From MedAcidi-G1 sp002294285 (GTDB lineage Bacteria > Actinomycetota > Acidimicrobiia > Acidimicrobiales > MedAcidi-G1), in NCBI GenBank assembly GCA_963999645.1, contig CAXEUY010000016.1:1-44715 (forward strand): a DNA stretch of 44,715 bases, given 5' to 3'. Both the position numbers and the translations under genes were made by a program. Below, one piece after another: positions 1-7,317 of the stretch (the stretch's first letter is position 1; every line of letters starts with the position of its first letter). The notes under the pieces are model-generated. The model worked only from the letters and a program-made list of their open reading frames with translations, did not search any database and was not told the origin of the DNA.

Positions 1-55
1 AGCAATAATTATTAATCCGGGAAAAAGCCACTCTTCGGAGTGGCTTTTCCATTTA
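1..55 (+). repeat. Three-hairpin repeat, copy 1 (truncated by window start)
   Basis: This is the 3' third of the repeat seen complete at 889-1046, 3551-3704 and 3736-3889. It contains the GCAA loop and right arm of hairpin 2 (1-18) and the whole terminator hairpin (20-50, loop TTCG). The shared block ends at CCATTTA. It is identical to copy 2 over this stretch. The missing 5' part lies outside the window, so the island probably continues upstream. Confidence 0.9.
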
Positions 56-76
56 TGTAAGCCTTTTCTAAAATAG

Positions 77-853
77 TTACGAAGAGTATTTTTTCCGAAC
101 TATCCATGCTTCTTCTGAAGGCCATTTTTGTGCCCATTCCAGATTCACGAATGAATATCTGGTTTGTGAATCAACAGGTGGTTTGATTTCAATCAAGTCT
201 TCTACTTCTAATCCACATTCTCTGAATAGGCGGATTCTGTCGCCGTGTGAAATATGAAACTCTATTCCAGGGTCATCTGGCCATTCAAAACGGTGCATTC
301 CGAATTGTGGACGACGGAGTTCTGTGTATGCCGGGGTTTCATCATCATCAGATACACAAAGCATCAGAAGCGCCGAGTTGCCCAAAAAAACTAAAGAGCC
401 TCCAGGTTTTAACACCCTTGCCGCTTCAGGTATCCAACGATAAGGGTCGCACCAAATTGAAGCTCCATATTCAGAAATCGCAAAATCGAAACTCTCATCT
501 GGGAAGGGAAGGTTTTCTGCATCGCCATGGAGTAAAGGGAACTTTAAATTCATTTCTGTTTGGAGAAGTGATGCATTTGACAATTGCAAAGGAGAATTAT
601 CTATCCCGAAAGGTTTTCCCCCTCTTTTAGCCAACCATGAAGAAACGTAAGCTGTACCGCATCCAAGTTCAATTACTTTGCCACCTTCGAAAGTTTTTAA
701 TAACTCCAAATCGGATTCGACTACACCCCAGAGGCCCCAACGCGGCTCGTTGGTTTCCCAACTTTCCCTTCCGGGTTTTAAATATTGTGAGGACCAGGAA
801 TCCCAAGTCGTCCGATTAGAAAAAACGTGCTCTGAATTAAAGGAGTCTCCCAT
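77..853 (-). CDS. Class I SAM-dependent methyltransferase
   Basis: The 258-aa product is a soluble Rossmann-fold methyltransferase of the UbiE/Methyltransf_11 type. Motif I is VIELGCGTAYVSSWLAK, followed by the acidic ribose-binding residue in GIDNS. Motif II lies in LPFPDESFDFAISEYGAS, and the post-motif region is EAARVLKPGGSLVFLGN. The substrate cannot be read from sequence; proteins of this type often act on small molecules or lipids. I start at the ATG at 851-853; a GTG two codons upstream (857-859) is possible and neither has a clear Shine-Dalgarno. The gene lies alone between repeat copies 1 and 2 and runs opposite to their orientation, like a cassette. The fold is certain; the role is unknown. 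Confidence 0.85.
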   Translation of the reverse strand: MGDSFNSEHVFSNRTTWDSWSSQYLKPGRESWETNEPRWGLWGVVESDLELLKTFEGGKVIELGCGTAYVSSWLAKRGGKPFGIDNSPLQLSNASLLQTEMNLKFPLLHGDAENLPFPDESFDFAISEYGASIWCDPYRWIPEAARVLKPGGSLVFLGNSALLMLCVSDDDETPAYTELRRPQFGMHRFEWPDDPGIEFHISHGDRIRLFRECGLEVEDLIEIKPPVDSQTRYSFVNLEWAQKWPSEEAWIVRKKYSS

Positions 854-912
854 CAGCACATTGAAGCACAGATCTGTTGCACCACAGAAATGTAAAAAAA
901 TTTATATTCGGC

Positions 913-942
913 TTGACAAAAAGACATGAACGCGACTAAAAA
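913..942 (+). promoter_or_regulatory. Predicted sigma70-type promoter inside repeat copy 2
   Basis: TTGACA at 913-918 is separated by 18 bp from TAAAAA at 937-942. A start about 7 nt downstream falls at 949, the first base of hairpin 1. The arrangement is conserved in all three complete copies. The -35 is consensus; the -10 is weaker. Confidence 0.55.
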
Positions 943-948
943 TATGTC

Positions 949-1041
949 AGCGAATAAATTGCTTGCAATTGATTCGCTCGGATTAAAAATTAGCAATAAT
1001 TATTAATCCGGGAAAAAGCCACTCTTCGGAGTGGCTTTTCC
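949..1041 (+). ncRNA. Putative three-hairpin small RNA (copy 2)
   Basis: The predicted ~93-nt RNA consists almost entirely of three 30-31-nt hairpins joined by single bases. Hairpin 1 has arms AGCGAAT/ATTCGCT and AATTG/CAATT around a CTTG loop, with one A-G mismatch. Hairpin 2 has arms GGATTAAAAATTA and TAATTATTAATCC around GCAA, with one A-A mismatch. Hairpin 3 has GCCACTC/GAGTGGC around TTCG, extended by A and T tracts and closing GG/CC, which makes it look like an intrinsic terminator. There is no start codon with a meaningful reading frame. The function is unknown; it could be an sRNA, or a transcribed structure of a mobile noncoding repeat. Confidence 0.6.
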
Positions 1042-1086
1042 ATTTACTGGACTAATGCCATTCAGAAAGTAATATTTTAGGAAAAC

Positions 1087-1893
1087 GTGGAAACAAACCT
1101 GATCAGTGGACACCTCGGAGCAGAAATTACTGGAATTAATCTCGCTGAACCCACCCCCAAAGAAATCGACTACATAAATAAAGCTTGGCTTGAACACAAA
1201 GTACTTGTTTTTCGGAATCAGGACATTACAAGAGAACAGCACATCGAGTTTGGAAAAAACTTCGGCAATTTAGAGACACATCCATTTGCACCTAGTCCTG
1301 ATGGCTATCCAGAAATCGTCAAAATAGTATCGAACGAAGATATACAGTATGCGGCATCGAATTGGCATTCGGATGTTACATGGCGCCAAGAACCCTCCAT
1401 GGGGTCAATACTACGTGGCCGTGTTATACCTGATGTTGGTGGGGATACTTCATTTGCGAACACTGCTGAAGCCTATAAACGTCTTGAACCTGATGTTAGA
1501 AAACGTGTTGAATCTCTTTATGCAATACACGACTTTACTCGGACCTTCGGGCAACAAATGACCCCTGATGAACGTAAAAAGAAACAGGAAGAATATCCAA
1601 CTGCTCGACATCCAGTAATCCGGACACATCCTGTAACAGGCGAGAAAGGTATTTATACAAACCGACCTTTTGTCTCTCATATAGAAGGGATCGAGGAAAA
1701 AGAGAGTAAACATCTGCTTGGTGTTCTTGAACGAGCGATACTTGACCCTTCAATACAATGTCGAATTAAATGGGAGGTCGACACGATCGTGATGTGGGAT
1801 AACAGAATTGTACAGCATCACGCATCGAACGATTTTTATCCACAAACAAGACACGTTGAACGGGTGACGATAATCGGTGATAGACCGTTTTAA
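1087..1893 (+). CDS. TauD/TfdA-family Fe(II)/2-oxoglutarate dioxygenase
   Basis: The 268-aa product belongs to the alpha-ketoglutarate-dependent dioxygenases that oxidise taurine, 2,4-D and related sulfonates or carboxylates, usually releasing a group by hydroxylation. The iron facial triad is visible as H94 and D96 (WHSDVTW) and a distal His near 244-245 (VQHHASND). The 2-oxoglutarate-binding Arg is in RHVERVTI near 255-259. Length is normal for the family. The start is GTG at 1087, preceded by TAGGAAAA about 5 nt upstream. It sits 40 bp after repeat copy 2 and may be read from a promoter downstream of that terminator. No sulfonate transporter is nearby, so the substrate is open. Confidence 0.9.
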   Translation: METNLISGHLGAEITGINLAEPTPKEIDYINKAWLEHKVLVFRNQDITREQHIEFGKNFGNLETHPFAPSPDGYPEIVKIVSNEDIQYAASNWHSDVTWRQEPSMGSILRGRVIPDVGGDTSFANTAEAYKRLEPDVRKRVESLYAIHDFTRTFGQQMTPDERKKKQEEYPTARHPVIRTHPVTGEKGIYTNRPFVSHIEGIEEKESKHLLGVLERAILDPSIQCRIKWEVDTIVMWDNRIVQHHASNDFYPQTRHVERVTIIGDRPF

Positions 1894-2035
1894 ATTGTGC
1901 TGAAAAAATCTTTTATTGTTTTTGTCTATAACAACAGATTCAAGAATGTCCGTTCCCTTTAAGTCTTGCATTTATAGGGCTTCACACCAAGACTTAATTC
2001 AACCCTCCAGGAAAATACAATCACCTCTGGGCGAG

Positions 2036-3472
2036 CTACGGGGCGTTGCTCACCCGGAGTGGGTCATCGAGGGCAATGACGACCGGTTCGAGGTCATGTG
2101 GGCTCGGCTCGCTGTAGCGCACCCCTGGGAACGGCTCCGGGCCGGGACCTCCGGGGTTGTAGAGCGGTAGATAGTCGCCGCTCGATGGCACCTCGACGTG
2201 GGTGATTGAGCGTGCGGCGGCATCGTCACCTTCCAGGATGATATCGATCTGGTTGTCGACGTCCTCGGTGTAGCAGTCGTTGTAGACAACACTGTCTCCG
2301 AGCGGCTGGCCAAGGTCCGCTAGACCAAGGACTCGCAGCGTGCCCCCGGTGACCTCGTAGTCGACACCGACCTCGGAGAGCAGGACGGTCGAACCGTCCT
2401 CTGCGGTCGCATGCACCCGAAAGTGGCGTTCGTAGGCGTCGGGGGTGAGCCCGGTGATCCCAGTCGGGGTGAAGCCACCCGAGGTGAGCATGCGCAAGCG
2501 GAAGTCACCGCCGCCGTAGAGCGCGAACTCGTCGTTGGGCAACAGCCCCCGTTCGAAGATGGGCGCGCCACCTTCGCCGACCGGCGCATCGCCGACATGG
2601 TTGAGCTTGGCCCCTACGAGTTGCGGCCCGGTGCCGTAGCCCGTGGCGCCCTCACCTTCCCAGGTGAGTCCGACGCCGCTCTCTTCGCCATCGGGCCCGA
2701 GGAAGCGCAGCGGGGTGCCATCGTCCACGATCTCGAGCTTGGCCGGGTAGACCGCGTCGGCCTCTCCGGGCGCACCTCGGTTGCCGAAGTCGCCGAAGAC
2801 GACCACCGTGTTGCGCTCGTTGAGCTCCCAGTTCGGCACGAGGCCGGCGAAGTTCGGCACGACCTGGTCGCCGTTGGTCAGGGTGAACAGGAAGTCCTCC
2901 GGATGCACCGTCGAACCCAGCACGGGCCAGGTGAACACCACCGGGAGGCCGTCGTCGTAGTCGGGCGAGTCGTCGGCCGTGCCTCGGTACAAGGCATCGA
3001 CCCCGGTCGCCGTTGCCCCGCTGACGATCGGGTTGTCGGCGCACTCGGGCAAGTAGTAGGAGCCTCCGGCGGCACGGACGGTCTCCAGGCCCGTGTCGGG
3101 GAGGCCGATCACCCCGTCGAACCCCATTCCAGCGGACAGGATCGCCAACTCAGCACCCCACAGGTCCGCAGCGATGATCCGGTCGTCGAGGAACGCCGGT
3201 GGGGAGTCGTCAGCGTCCGGGCCTGCAGCGCCGGACCCGATCGGTAGCGAGGGACGCGGGGTGTCGGTTACCACCTCCTCGGTCACCTCGTCCTCGACCG
3301 CCGGGGACTCCGGAGCGGATCCGGGGTCTGATTGCTCATCTGTGTCCGGAGCACCGGTATCACTGCGGTCCTCGACCGATCGCTCATCGGTCACGTTGCT
3401 ACCGCAGCCGACGGCGATCAGCGCGGCGACCAGGAGCGCGATCAGCAGTCGCCCTCTGAAATTAAATGACAT
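2036..3472 (-). CDS. Secreted lipoprotein of unknown function, strongly G+C-rich
   Basis: The 478-aa product begins with a basic n-region, a hydrophobic stretch (LLIALLVAALIAVG) and Cys23, so it is a likely lipoprotein. A Pro/Glu/Asp-rich linker follows to about residue 90. The rest is a Gly/Asp-rich extracellular domain I do not recognise, with few Lys and only a few Cys. Sample lines count 53-75% G+C against about 38% in neighbours. The first six codons (ATG TCA TTT AAT TTC AGA) are AT-rich, then composition switches abruptly. The stop at 2036-2038 also coincides with the return to AT-rich sequence. The start has an AAGGTG Shine-Dalgarno 5 nt upstream, inside a small hairpin loop. A recent transfer or an assembly chimera are both possible. 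Confidence 0.8.
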   Translation of the reverse strand: MSFNFRGRLLIALLVAALIAVGCGSNVTDERSVEDRSDTGAPDTDEQSDPGSAPESPAVEDEVTEEVVTDTPRPSLPIGSGAAGPDADDSPPAFLDDRIIAADLWGAELAILSAGMGFDGVIGLPDTGLETVRAAGGSYYLPECADNPIVSGATATGVDALYRGTADDSPDYDDGLPVVFTWPVLGSTVHPEDFLFTLTNGDQVVPNFAGLVPNWELNERNTVVVFGDFGNRGAPGEADAVYPAKLEIVDDGTPLRFLGPDGEESGVGLTWEGEGATGYGTGPQLVGAKLNHVGDAPVGEGGAPIFERGLLPNDEFALYGGGDFRLRMLTSGGFTPTGITGLTPDAYERHFRVHATAEDGSTVLLSEVGVDYEVTGGTLRVLGLADLGQPLGDSVVYNDCYTEDVDNQIDIILEGDDAAARSITHVEVPSSGDYLPLYNPGGPGPEPFPGVRYSEPSPHDLEPVVIALDDPLRVSNAP

Positions 3473-3489
3473 TCGCTCACCTTAGCGAA
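3472..3489 (-). promoter_or_regulatory. Hairpin presenting the Shine-Dalgarno of the G+C-rich lipoprotein gene
   Basis: On the minus strand TTCGCT (3489-3484) and AGCGAA (3477-3472) are perfect complements. They enclose AAGGTG, the Shine-Dalgarno, and the stem runs into the start codon. It may set accessibility of the start; it may also be chance. Confidence 0.4.
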
Positions 3490-3570
3490 ATACAAGCAAT
3501 CCATCAGAACTTAACTTAGGGACACCCTCTAAATTATTTTTGCGTCAACCTCAAAAATTCTTTTTCCGAC

Positions 3571-3600
3571 TTGACAAAAAGACGCGAACGCGACTAAAAA
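3571..3600 (+). promoter_or_regulatory. Predicted promoter inside repeat copy 3
   Basis: TTGACA at 3571-3576 and TAAAAA at 3595-3600 are separated by 18 bp. The spacer holds the dyad CGCGAACGCG, which is absent in copy 2 and could be an operator. The predicted start is the first base of hairpin 1 at 3607. Confidence 0.55.
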
Positions 3601-3606
3601 TATGTC

Positions 3607-3699
3607 AGCGAATAAATTGCTTGCAATTGATTCGCTCGGAGAAAAAATTAGCAATAATTTTTAATCCGGGAAACAGCCACTCTTCGGAGTGGCTTTTCC
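3607..3699 (+). ncRNA. Putative three-hairpin small RNA (copy 3)
   Basis: It has the same layout as 949-1041: CTTG, GCAA and TTCG loops on three adjoining hairpins. In hairpin 2 the A-A mismatch of copy 2 is repaired to A-T, while two new mismatches appear near the base (GGAGA against TAATCC). Hairpin 1 is unchanged. Conservation of stem lengths and loops argues for selection on structure. Confidence 0.6.
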
Positions 3700-3754
3700 A
3701 TTTATTAGCTTCTCTTTTTATTTTCTTGTTATAAACAAAAATTCTTTCTCCAGC

Positions 3755-3784
3755 TTGACAAAAAGACGCGAACGCGACTAAAAA
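3755..3784 (+). promoter_or_regulatory. Predicted promoter inside repeat copy 4
   Basis: TTGACA at 3755-3760 and TAAAAA at 3779-3784 are separated by 18 bp, as in the other complete copies. The spacer again contains CGCGAACGCG. Confidence 0.55.
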
Positions 3785-3790
3785 TATGTC

Positions 3791-3884
3791 AGCGAATAAA
3801 TTGCTTGCAATTGATTCGCTCGGAGAAAAAATTAGCAATAATTTTTAATCCGGGAAAAAGCCACTCTTAGGAGTGGCCTTTTCC
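3791..3884 (+). ncRNA. Putative three-hairpin small RNA (copy 4)
   Basis: The hairpins are at 3791-3820, 3822-3851 and 3853-3884. The terminator loop is TTAG, and the stem GCCACTC/GAGTGGC is intact. It is otherwise as the other copies. Transcription through it would end about 65 nt before the next gene, so it does not obviously drive that gene. Confidence 0.58.
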
Positions 3885-3951
3885 ATTTATGCGGACCTGT
3901 AAACAGTTGAAAATTACTACTATTAAGCAATCCATCTGAGGGGCCTCAACA

Positions 3952-6027
3952 ATGAAAAAAATTATCTCAATTATCGCGATCTCTTTACTCGCTGCTTCAT
4001 GTGGCGGTACATCTGATAACCCTGACATTTCTGCTGCTATCGAAAAAATAGAAGCTCAAGCTGCTACACCAACCACAACCACCGCGACACCAACCACAAC
4101 CACAACCACAACCACTGCAACTACTTCAATAATTCCAAGCAGCACATCAGCACCAATGGAAGAAACTCCATCTTCTGTAAACGAAGATATTTTTCAAGAA
4201 ATCAATATGCAAATAACCCCCTTGCCGGAAAATCTGGGTTTTTTAGCCCCTCATTTTTCTAAGCACTTAGATATTTGGGGAACAAAAATTATTGCCACCC
4301 CTGGAACTCCTGATGAAAAAGTTATCCACGCTGCAAATATTCTCGCCGAGTACTTAGACAACGATGAAAATGGCATCCCTGATGACAATTTTGTTATATC
4401 AGCACTCGCAAATAACAAATCCATGATAACTATGGCAGCAACTGAACTCGACTTTGAAAAAATTCTTGACAAGATTGATCCTTTCGAGATTTTTGATAAA
4501 GGTTTTACAGTTCAAGATTTGTATGGGGATGAAACCGCTCCAGAATATAATTTCGATGCCTCTCTTGAAGAAGTCCACCATCTAATTCTCAACTACGGGT
4601 GGGGTGAGGTTTATCCAGATCAACTTCGGCAAGAAGAAGGCTCAGCTATTGCTGATGCTATGGATCTTGCCCGTGGTGGCCGTTTTGATAGCACACCCTC
4701 TCAGTACCCAGATGGAGCTTGGTTTACTTACTACGATTCAACATGCGATTACGAATGCATGGTCACCGAATACACATACTGGGCCCATACAAGTCTCCTA
4801 GGTGGACAAGTTGATCGCTTCGATGAGATAGCTCATGAGTGGAGAGCTAATACTCCTGAGTTGATGAGATCAGTTGATGATTTCGCTACTTCGATACTTC
4901 AAGACCCTCAGCTGAAACTTCCTAAATCTTTGCCGGACGGAAACTATCGTGGAATGGGAATAGCAAGTGTTGATGACCCTTCAACTACCGCAACACCAAC
5001 CACGACCACCGCTGCACCAACTACTACTACCACTACGCCCGCTACGACGACCACAACCACCGCTGCACCAACGACGACTACGCTGGTGTCAGTCAATGGG
5101 GATCTTTACTCGGATGACCCGAAAATAGATTTAATCAACTTGAGCGCTACTCCGACTTCTGATCTTAAAAATTGGGCTAACTTCGCATCAAGCAAAATGG
5201 CTGAAAGAACTGCAAATATTCTGGTTGTTGGATACAACATTGGTGAGTCAACAGGAGGCGAAATTCCTGGCATGCCATTTGGAACTCACGAAGTCCTACT
5301 TTCACAGTCTGAAATTAATCTTCTTATAACTCAAATAGAAGAGTGGATGCTAAATGACCCCTGTATGGGCAGTAGCCAAGAGAGAGACCACCGGAACGAA
5401 GAACTCGAAAACTATCGTTTATGGTTGGAAAACGGTGGTGATGTTTCGACTCAACGGGGTCTTTGTGAAGAAACACGTTTCGTTATGATGGCATGGAGAG
5501 ATGATATGCCCACTTGGGATCTTCAAAATTTTCTACTTCACGAGCTTTATCATGCTTTCCAACGTGATATTGAAAGTGAATGTAATGACATTATTGACCG
5601 CCAGGGTCGTGGCGAACATGTACATGCTGTTGTAGAAGGTGCGGCCGATTACTTTACTTACTTCACAGCAGACGAAATATACACGGATGAGGACCGACGA
5701 AACTATGGCCGTCTTGATTATGGAAGTCCGGCAGATTCATTGATGAGAGAAGCTGGAGGCTCAATAGAAAGAACTGGCACAAATGACGTGACAGGAGAAG
5801 GAATTGCTACGAGGGCAGCGGTTATGGTTCGTCTTATGGTTGAAAAAGGTTGGCTTTCACATGAAAGCATTCTGGATGGAAGTTTCCACCACAACTGTGC
5901 ACGTGCCGATTTGAATCCTTCTAATCCTGATTTCGTTTTCGCTTGGGAAAACTGGTTCCGTTTTGAAGTAGTGCAAAACACTAATAACAGAGAATGGCGT
6001 TTTTTAGATTCAGTTTTAAACAACTAA
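3952..6027 (+). CDS. Two-domain Thr-linker lipoprotein, putative HExxH zinc peptidase
   Basis: The 691-aa product starts MKKIISIIAISLLAASCGG, a clear lipoprotein signal with Cys17. A Thr-rich linker (about residues 40-65) leads to an N-terminal domain (about 70-335). A second Thr-rich linker (about 343-378) leads to a C-terminal domain. The C-terminal domain contains HELYH at 530-534 followed by VEGAADYFTY, with Glu562 placed as a possible third zinc ligand, as in gluzincin-like metallopeptidases. The N-terminal domain has EVHHLILNYGWGEVYP, which may be a related but degenerate site. The residues after each linker resemble one another (SVNEDIF and SVNGDLY), hinting at duplication. RBS GAGGGG lies 9-10 nt before ATG. 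The peptidase assignment rests on the motif only. Confidence 0.75.
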   Translation: MKKIISIIAISLLAASCGGTSDNPDISAAIEKIEAQAATPTTTTATPTTTTTTTTATTSIIPSSTSAPMEETPSSVNEDIFQEINMQITPLPENLGFLAPHFSKHLDIWGTKIIATPGTPDEKVIHAANILAEYLDNDENGIPDDNFVISALANNKSMITMAATELDFEKILDKIDPFEIFDKGFTVQDLYGDETAPEYNFDASLEEVHHLILNYGWGEVYPDQLRQEEGSAIADAMDLARGGRFDSTPSQYPDGAWFTYYDSTCDYECMVTEYTYWAHTSLLGGQVDRFDEIAHEWRANTPELMRSVDDFATSILQDPQLKLPKSLPDGNYRGMGIASVDDPSTTATPTTTTAAPTTTTTTPATTTTTTAAPTTTTLVSVNGDLYSDDPKIDLINLSATPTSDLKNWANFASSKMAERTANILVVGYNIGESTGGEIPGMPFGTHEVLLSQSEINLLITQIEEWMLNDPCMGSSQERDHRNEELENYRLWLENGGDVSTQRGLCEETRFVMMAWRDDMPTWDLQNFLLHELYHAFQRDIESECNDIIDRQGRGEHVHAVVEGAADYFTYFTADEIYTDEDRRNYGRLDYGSPADSLMREAGGSIERTGTNDVTGEGIATRAAVMVRLMVEKGWLSHESILDGSFHHNCARADLNPSNPDFVFAWENWFRFEVVQNTNNREWRFLDSVLNN

Positions 6028-6070
6028 GGCCGACCTCGTTCATCTAACTTTTTTGATGTAAAAATTGTCT

Positions 6071-6412
6071 ATGGACTCAATCATCCAGCAACATCCAGAC
6101 TGGAAACCACCTTACCTTGCTACTATTTTCACGACTCAGCTTGGTAAAGACCTTGAAGGGTATGAGGAAGCTTCTGACCTGATGGCGGAATTGGTCGAGA
6201 AATACGATGGTTTCATGGGTATGCATTCTGCCCGTGATGAAGAAGGGTACGGGATAACTGTCTGTTATTGGAAATCTGAGGATTCTATTAAGGCTTGGCG
6301 TGAAGATCTCGAGCATCAGGTTGCGCAGTCAAAAGGCAGAGGCGGCTGGTACAGCAAATACACTATTCAAATCGCTGAAGTAAAACGTTCAACATTTTTT
6401 GAGGAGCCATAG
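6071..6412 (+). CDS. Antibiotic biosynthesis monooxygenase (ABM)-family protein
   Basis: The 113-aa product is a small ferredoxin-like alpha/beta-barrel protein of the ABM superfamily, whose members are heme-degrading or quinol-type monooxygenases or have no known activity. The pattern YWKSEDSIKAWREDLEHQVAQSKGRGGWYSKYTIQI is split across the family hallmarks: a Trp-Arg helix, EHxxAQ, then GRxxWYxxY. I start at ATG 6071; an in-frame TTG lies at 6065 and there is no clear Shine-Dalgarno. The stop TAG shares its last base with the GTG start of the next gene, so it is translationally coupled to the esterase. Confidence 0.8.
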   Translation: MDSIIQQHPDWKPPYLATIFTTQLGKDLEGYEEASDLMAELVEKYDGFMGMHSARDEEGYGITVCYWKSEDSIKAWREDLEHQVAQSKGRGGWYSKYTIQIAEVKRSTFFEEP

Positions 6413-7317
6413 TGTTAAGTCTGAGAGCACGAAGTCTGCGTTTAATTATGAGACGCGCGAAACCGACAGAGGAACGAACTCTAGAGGAGGATAGAGAAAA
6501 CTTTAAAAAAATCACTAGATACCCTCCCCCAAGAACAGTTTCCTGTGAGGAAATAACTCTCGGAGGTATAACTTCTTTACGTTTCACTCCTCGAAACCCG
6601 GAACCAGATTCCCATATCCTCTACTTGCATGGTGGTGGCTACATGATGGGTTCACCGGAGATATATCGTTCCCCAGTAGGCCTTATTTCTAATATGACAA
6701 ACACTGTTGTAACTGCAGTTGATTACCGTTTAGCTCCAGAAAACCCCTACCCCGCCGGTATTGAAGATTGTGTTACTGCTTATTTAGCGTTAAAAGATGA
6801 GACTGGTGACACAATTGCCGTTGCTGGCGATTCTGCTGGTGGCGGAGCGACACTCGCCACGGCTGTTTCTCTACGTGACAACCACAGTCTTTCACCTAGT
6901 TGTCTTTATCTGATTTCGCCTTGGTTGGATTTGACACATTCCGGAGAGTCCATGAAAACAAAAGGTGGAGTGGATGTGATGCTCGCTCCAGATTGGATTC
7001 GTACAGCAGCTGACCGTTACAGAGGCGACGAAGATGCCAGCAATCCCGGCATATCTCCTCTTTTTGCTGATTTGAAAGACCTTCCTCCGATGCTCATTCA
7101 GGTTGGGGACGAAGAGTTGCTTTTATCTGATTCTGAAAGGTTGGCCGACCTTGCTTCGAAAGTCGGAGTTAAAGTCGAAATTGAAATCGCAAAAGGGTTA
7201 TGGCATGTGTATCCACTTTTCGGTGGATTCATCCCCGAGGGAAAGAAGTCATTAAAAGAGGCTGTTAGATTCATTAATGAACATAACAAGTCTGAAAATA
7301 AACCGGTAAAAAAATGA
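6412..7317 (+). CDS. Alpha/beta hydrolase, hormone-sensitive-lipase family esterase
   Basis: The 301-aa product is a cytosolic carboxylesterase of the HSL/bacterial family IV group. The oxyanion-hole motif HGGGYMMG lies about residue 74, the nucleophile elbow GDSAGGG near 140, the acid is in DEELL, and the catalytic His is in KGLWHVYPLF near 265. GTG start at 6412 overlaps the preceding stop (TAGTG). The gene ends ATGA, overlapping the next gene by 4 nt. It is part of a four-gene operon with ABM, NTF2-like and MFS genes, which suggests breakdown and export or import of a small ester or polyketide-like compound; that context reading is inference. Confidence 0.9.
   Translation: MLSLRARSLRLIMRRAKPTEERTLEEDRENFKKITRYPPPRTVSCEEITLGGITSLRFTPRNPEPDSHILYLHGGGYMMGSPEIYRSPVGLISNMTNTVVTAVDYRLAPENPYPAGIEDCVTAYLALKDETGDTIAVAGDSAGGGATLATAVSLRDNHSLSPSCLYLISPWLDLTHSGESMKTKGGVDVMLAPDWIRTAADRYRGDEDASNPGISPLFADLKDLPPMLIQVGDEELLLSDSERLADLASKVGVKVEIEIAKGLWHVYPLFGGFIPEGKKSLKEAVRFINEHNKSENKPVKK

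Larger units (their letters stand above)
889..1046 (+). repeat. Three-hairpin repeat, copy 2 (complete)
   Basis: This complete ~155-bp element has an AT-rich lead-in, a TTGACA/TAAAAA promoter-like pair (913-942), and three contiguous hairpins (949-978, 980-1009, 1011-1041). It ends CCATTTA. Compared with copies 3 and 4 it differs at a few positions, including two bases in the left arm and one in the right arm of hairpin 2. It separates the methyltransferase (minus strand) from the TauD gene (plus strand). Confidence 0.93.
3551..3704 (+). repeat. Three-hairpin repeat, copy 3 (complete)
   Basis: This complete copy lies 79 bp upstream of the G+C-rich lipoprotein gene and in tandem with copy 4 (period 184 bp). 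It is nearly identical to copy 4, including the lead-in CAAAAATTCTTT. Hairpin 3 carries one A-to-C change in its A-tract. Hairpins 1, 2 and 3 are at 3607-3636, 3638-3667 and 3669-3699. Confidence 0.93.
3736..3889 (+). repeat. Three-hairpin repeat, copy 4 (complete)
   Basis: This is the second member of a tandem pair with copy 3. It differs from copy 3 at only a handful of positions. The terminator loop is TTAG instead of TTCG, and an extra C sits in the descending arm. It ends 62 bp before the start of the Thr-linker lipoprotein gene at 3952. Confidence 0.93.

Noticed and set aside
2411..3247. 278-aa plus-strand open frame inside the G+C-rich gene
   Set aside because: G+C-rich coding sequence creates long antisense frames. 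The minus-strand frame has a lipoprotein signal and Shine-Dalgarno; this one has neither.
889..3889. Integron attC sites
   Set aside because: The repeats lack the RYYYAAC and GTTRRRY ends and no integrase is seen. The promoter-plus-three-hairpin plan is different.
3736..3889. Repeat copy 4 as promoter of the Thr-linker lipoprotein
   Set aside because: Its own terminator hairpin lies between the predicted start and the gene.
4069..4130. Microsatellite-like ACC/ACA repeats
   Set aside because: They encode the Thr-rich linker and stay in frame; the same occurs at 4981-5087.
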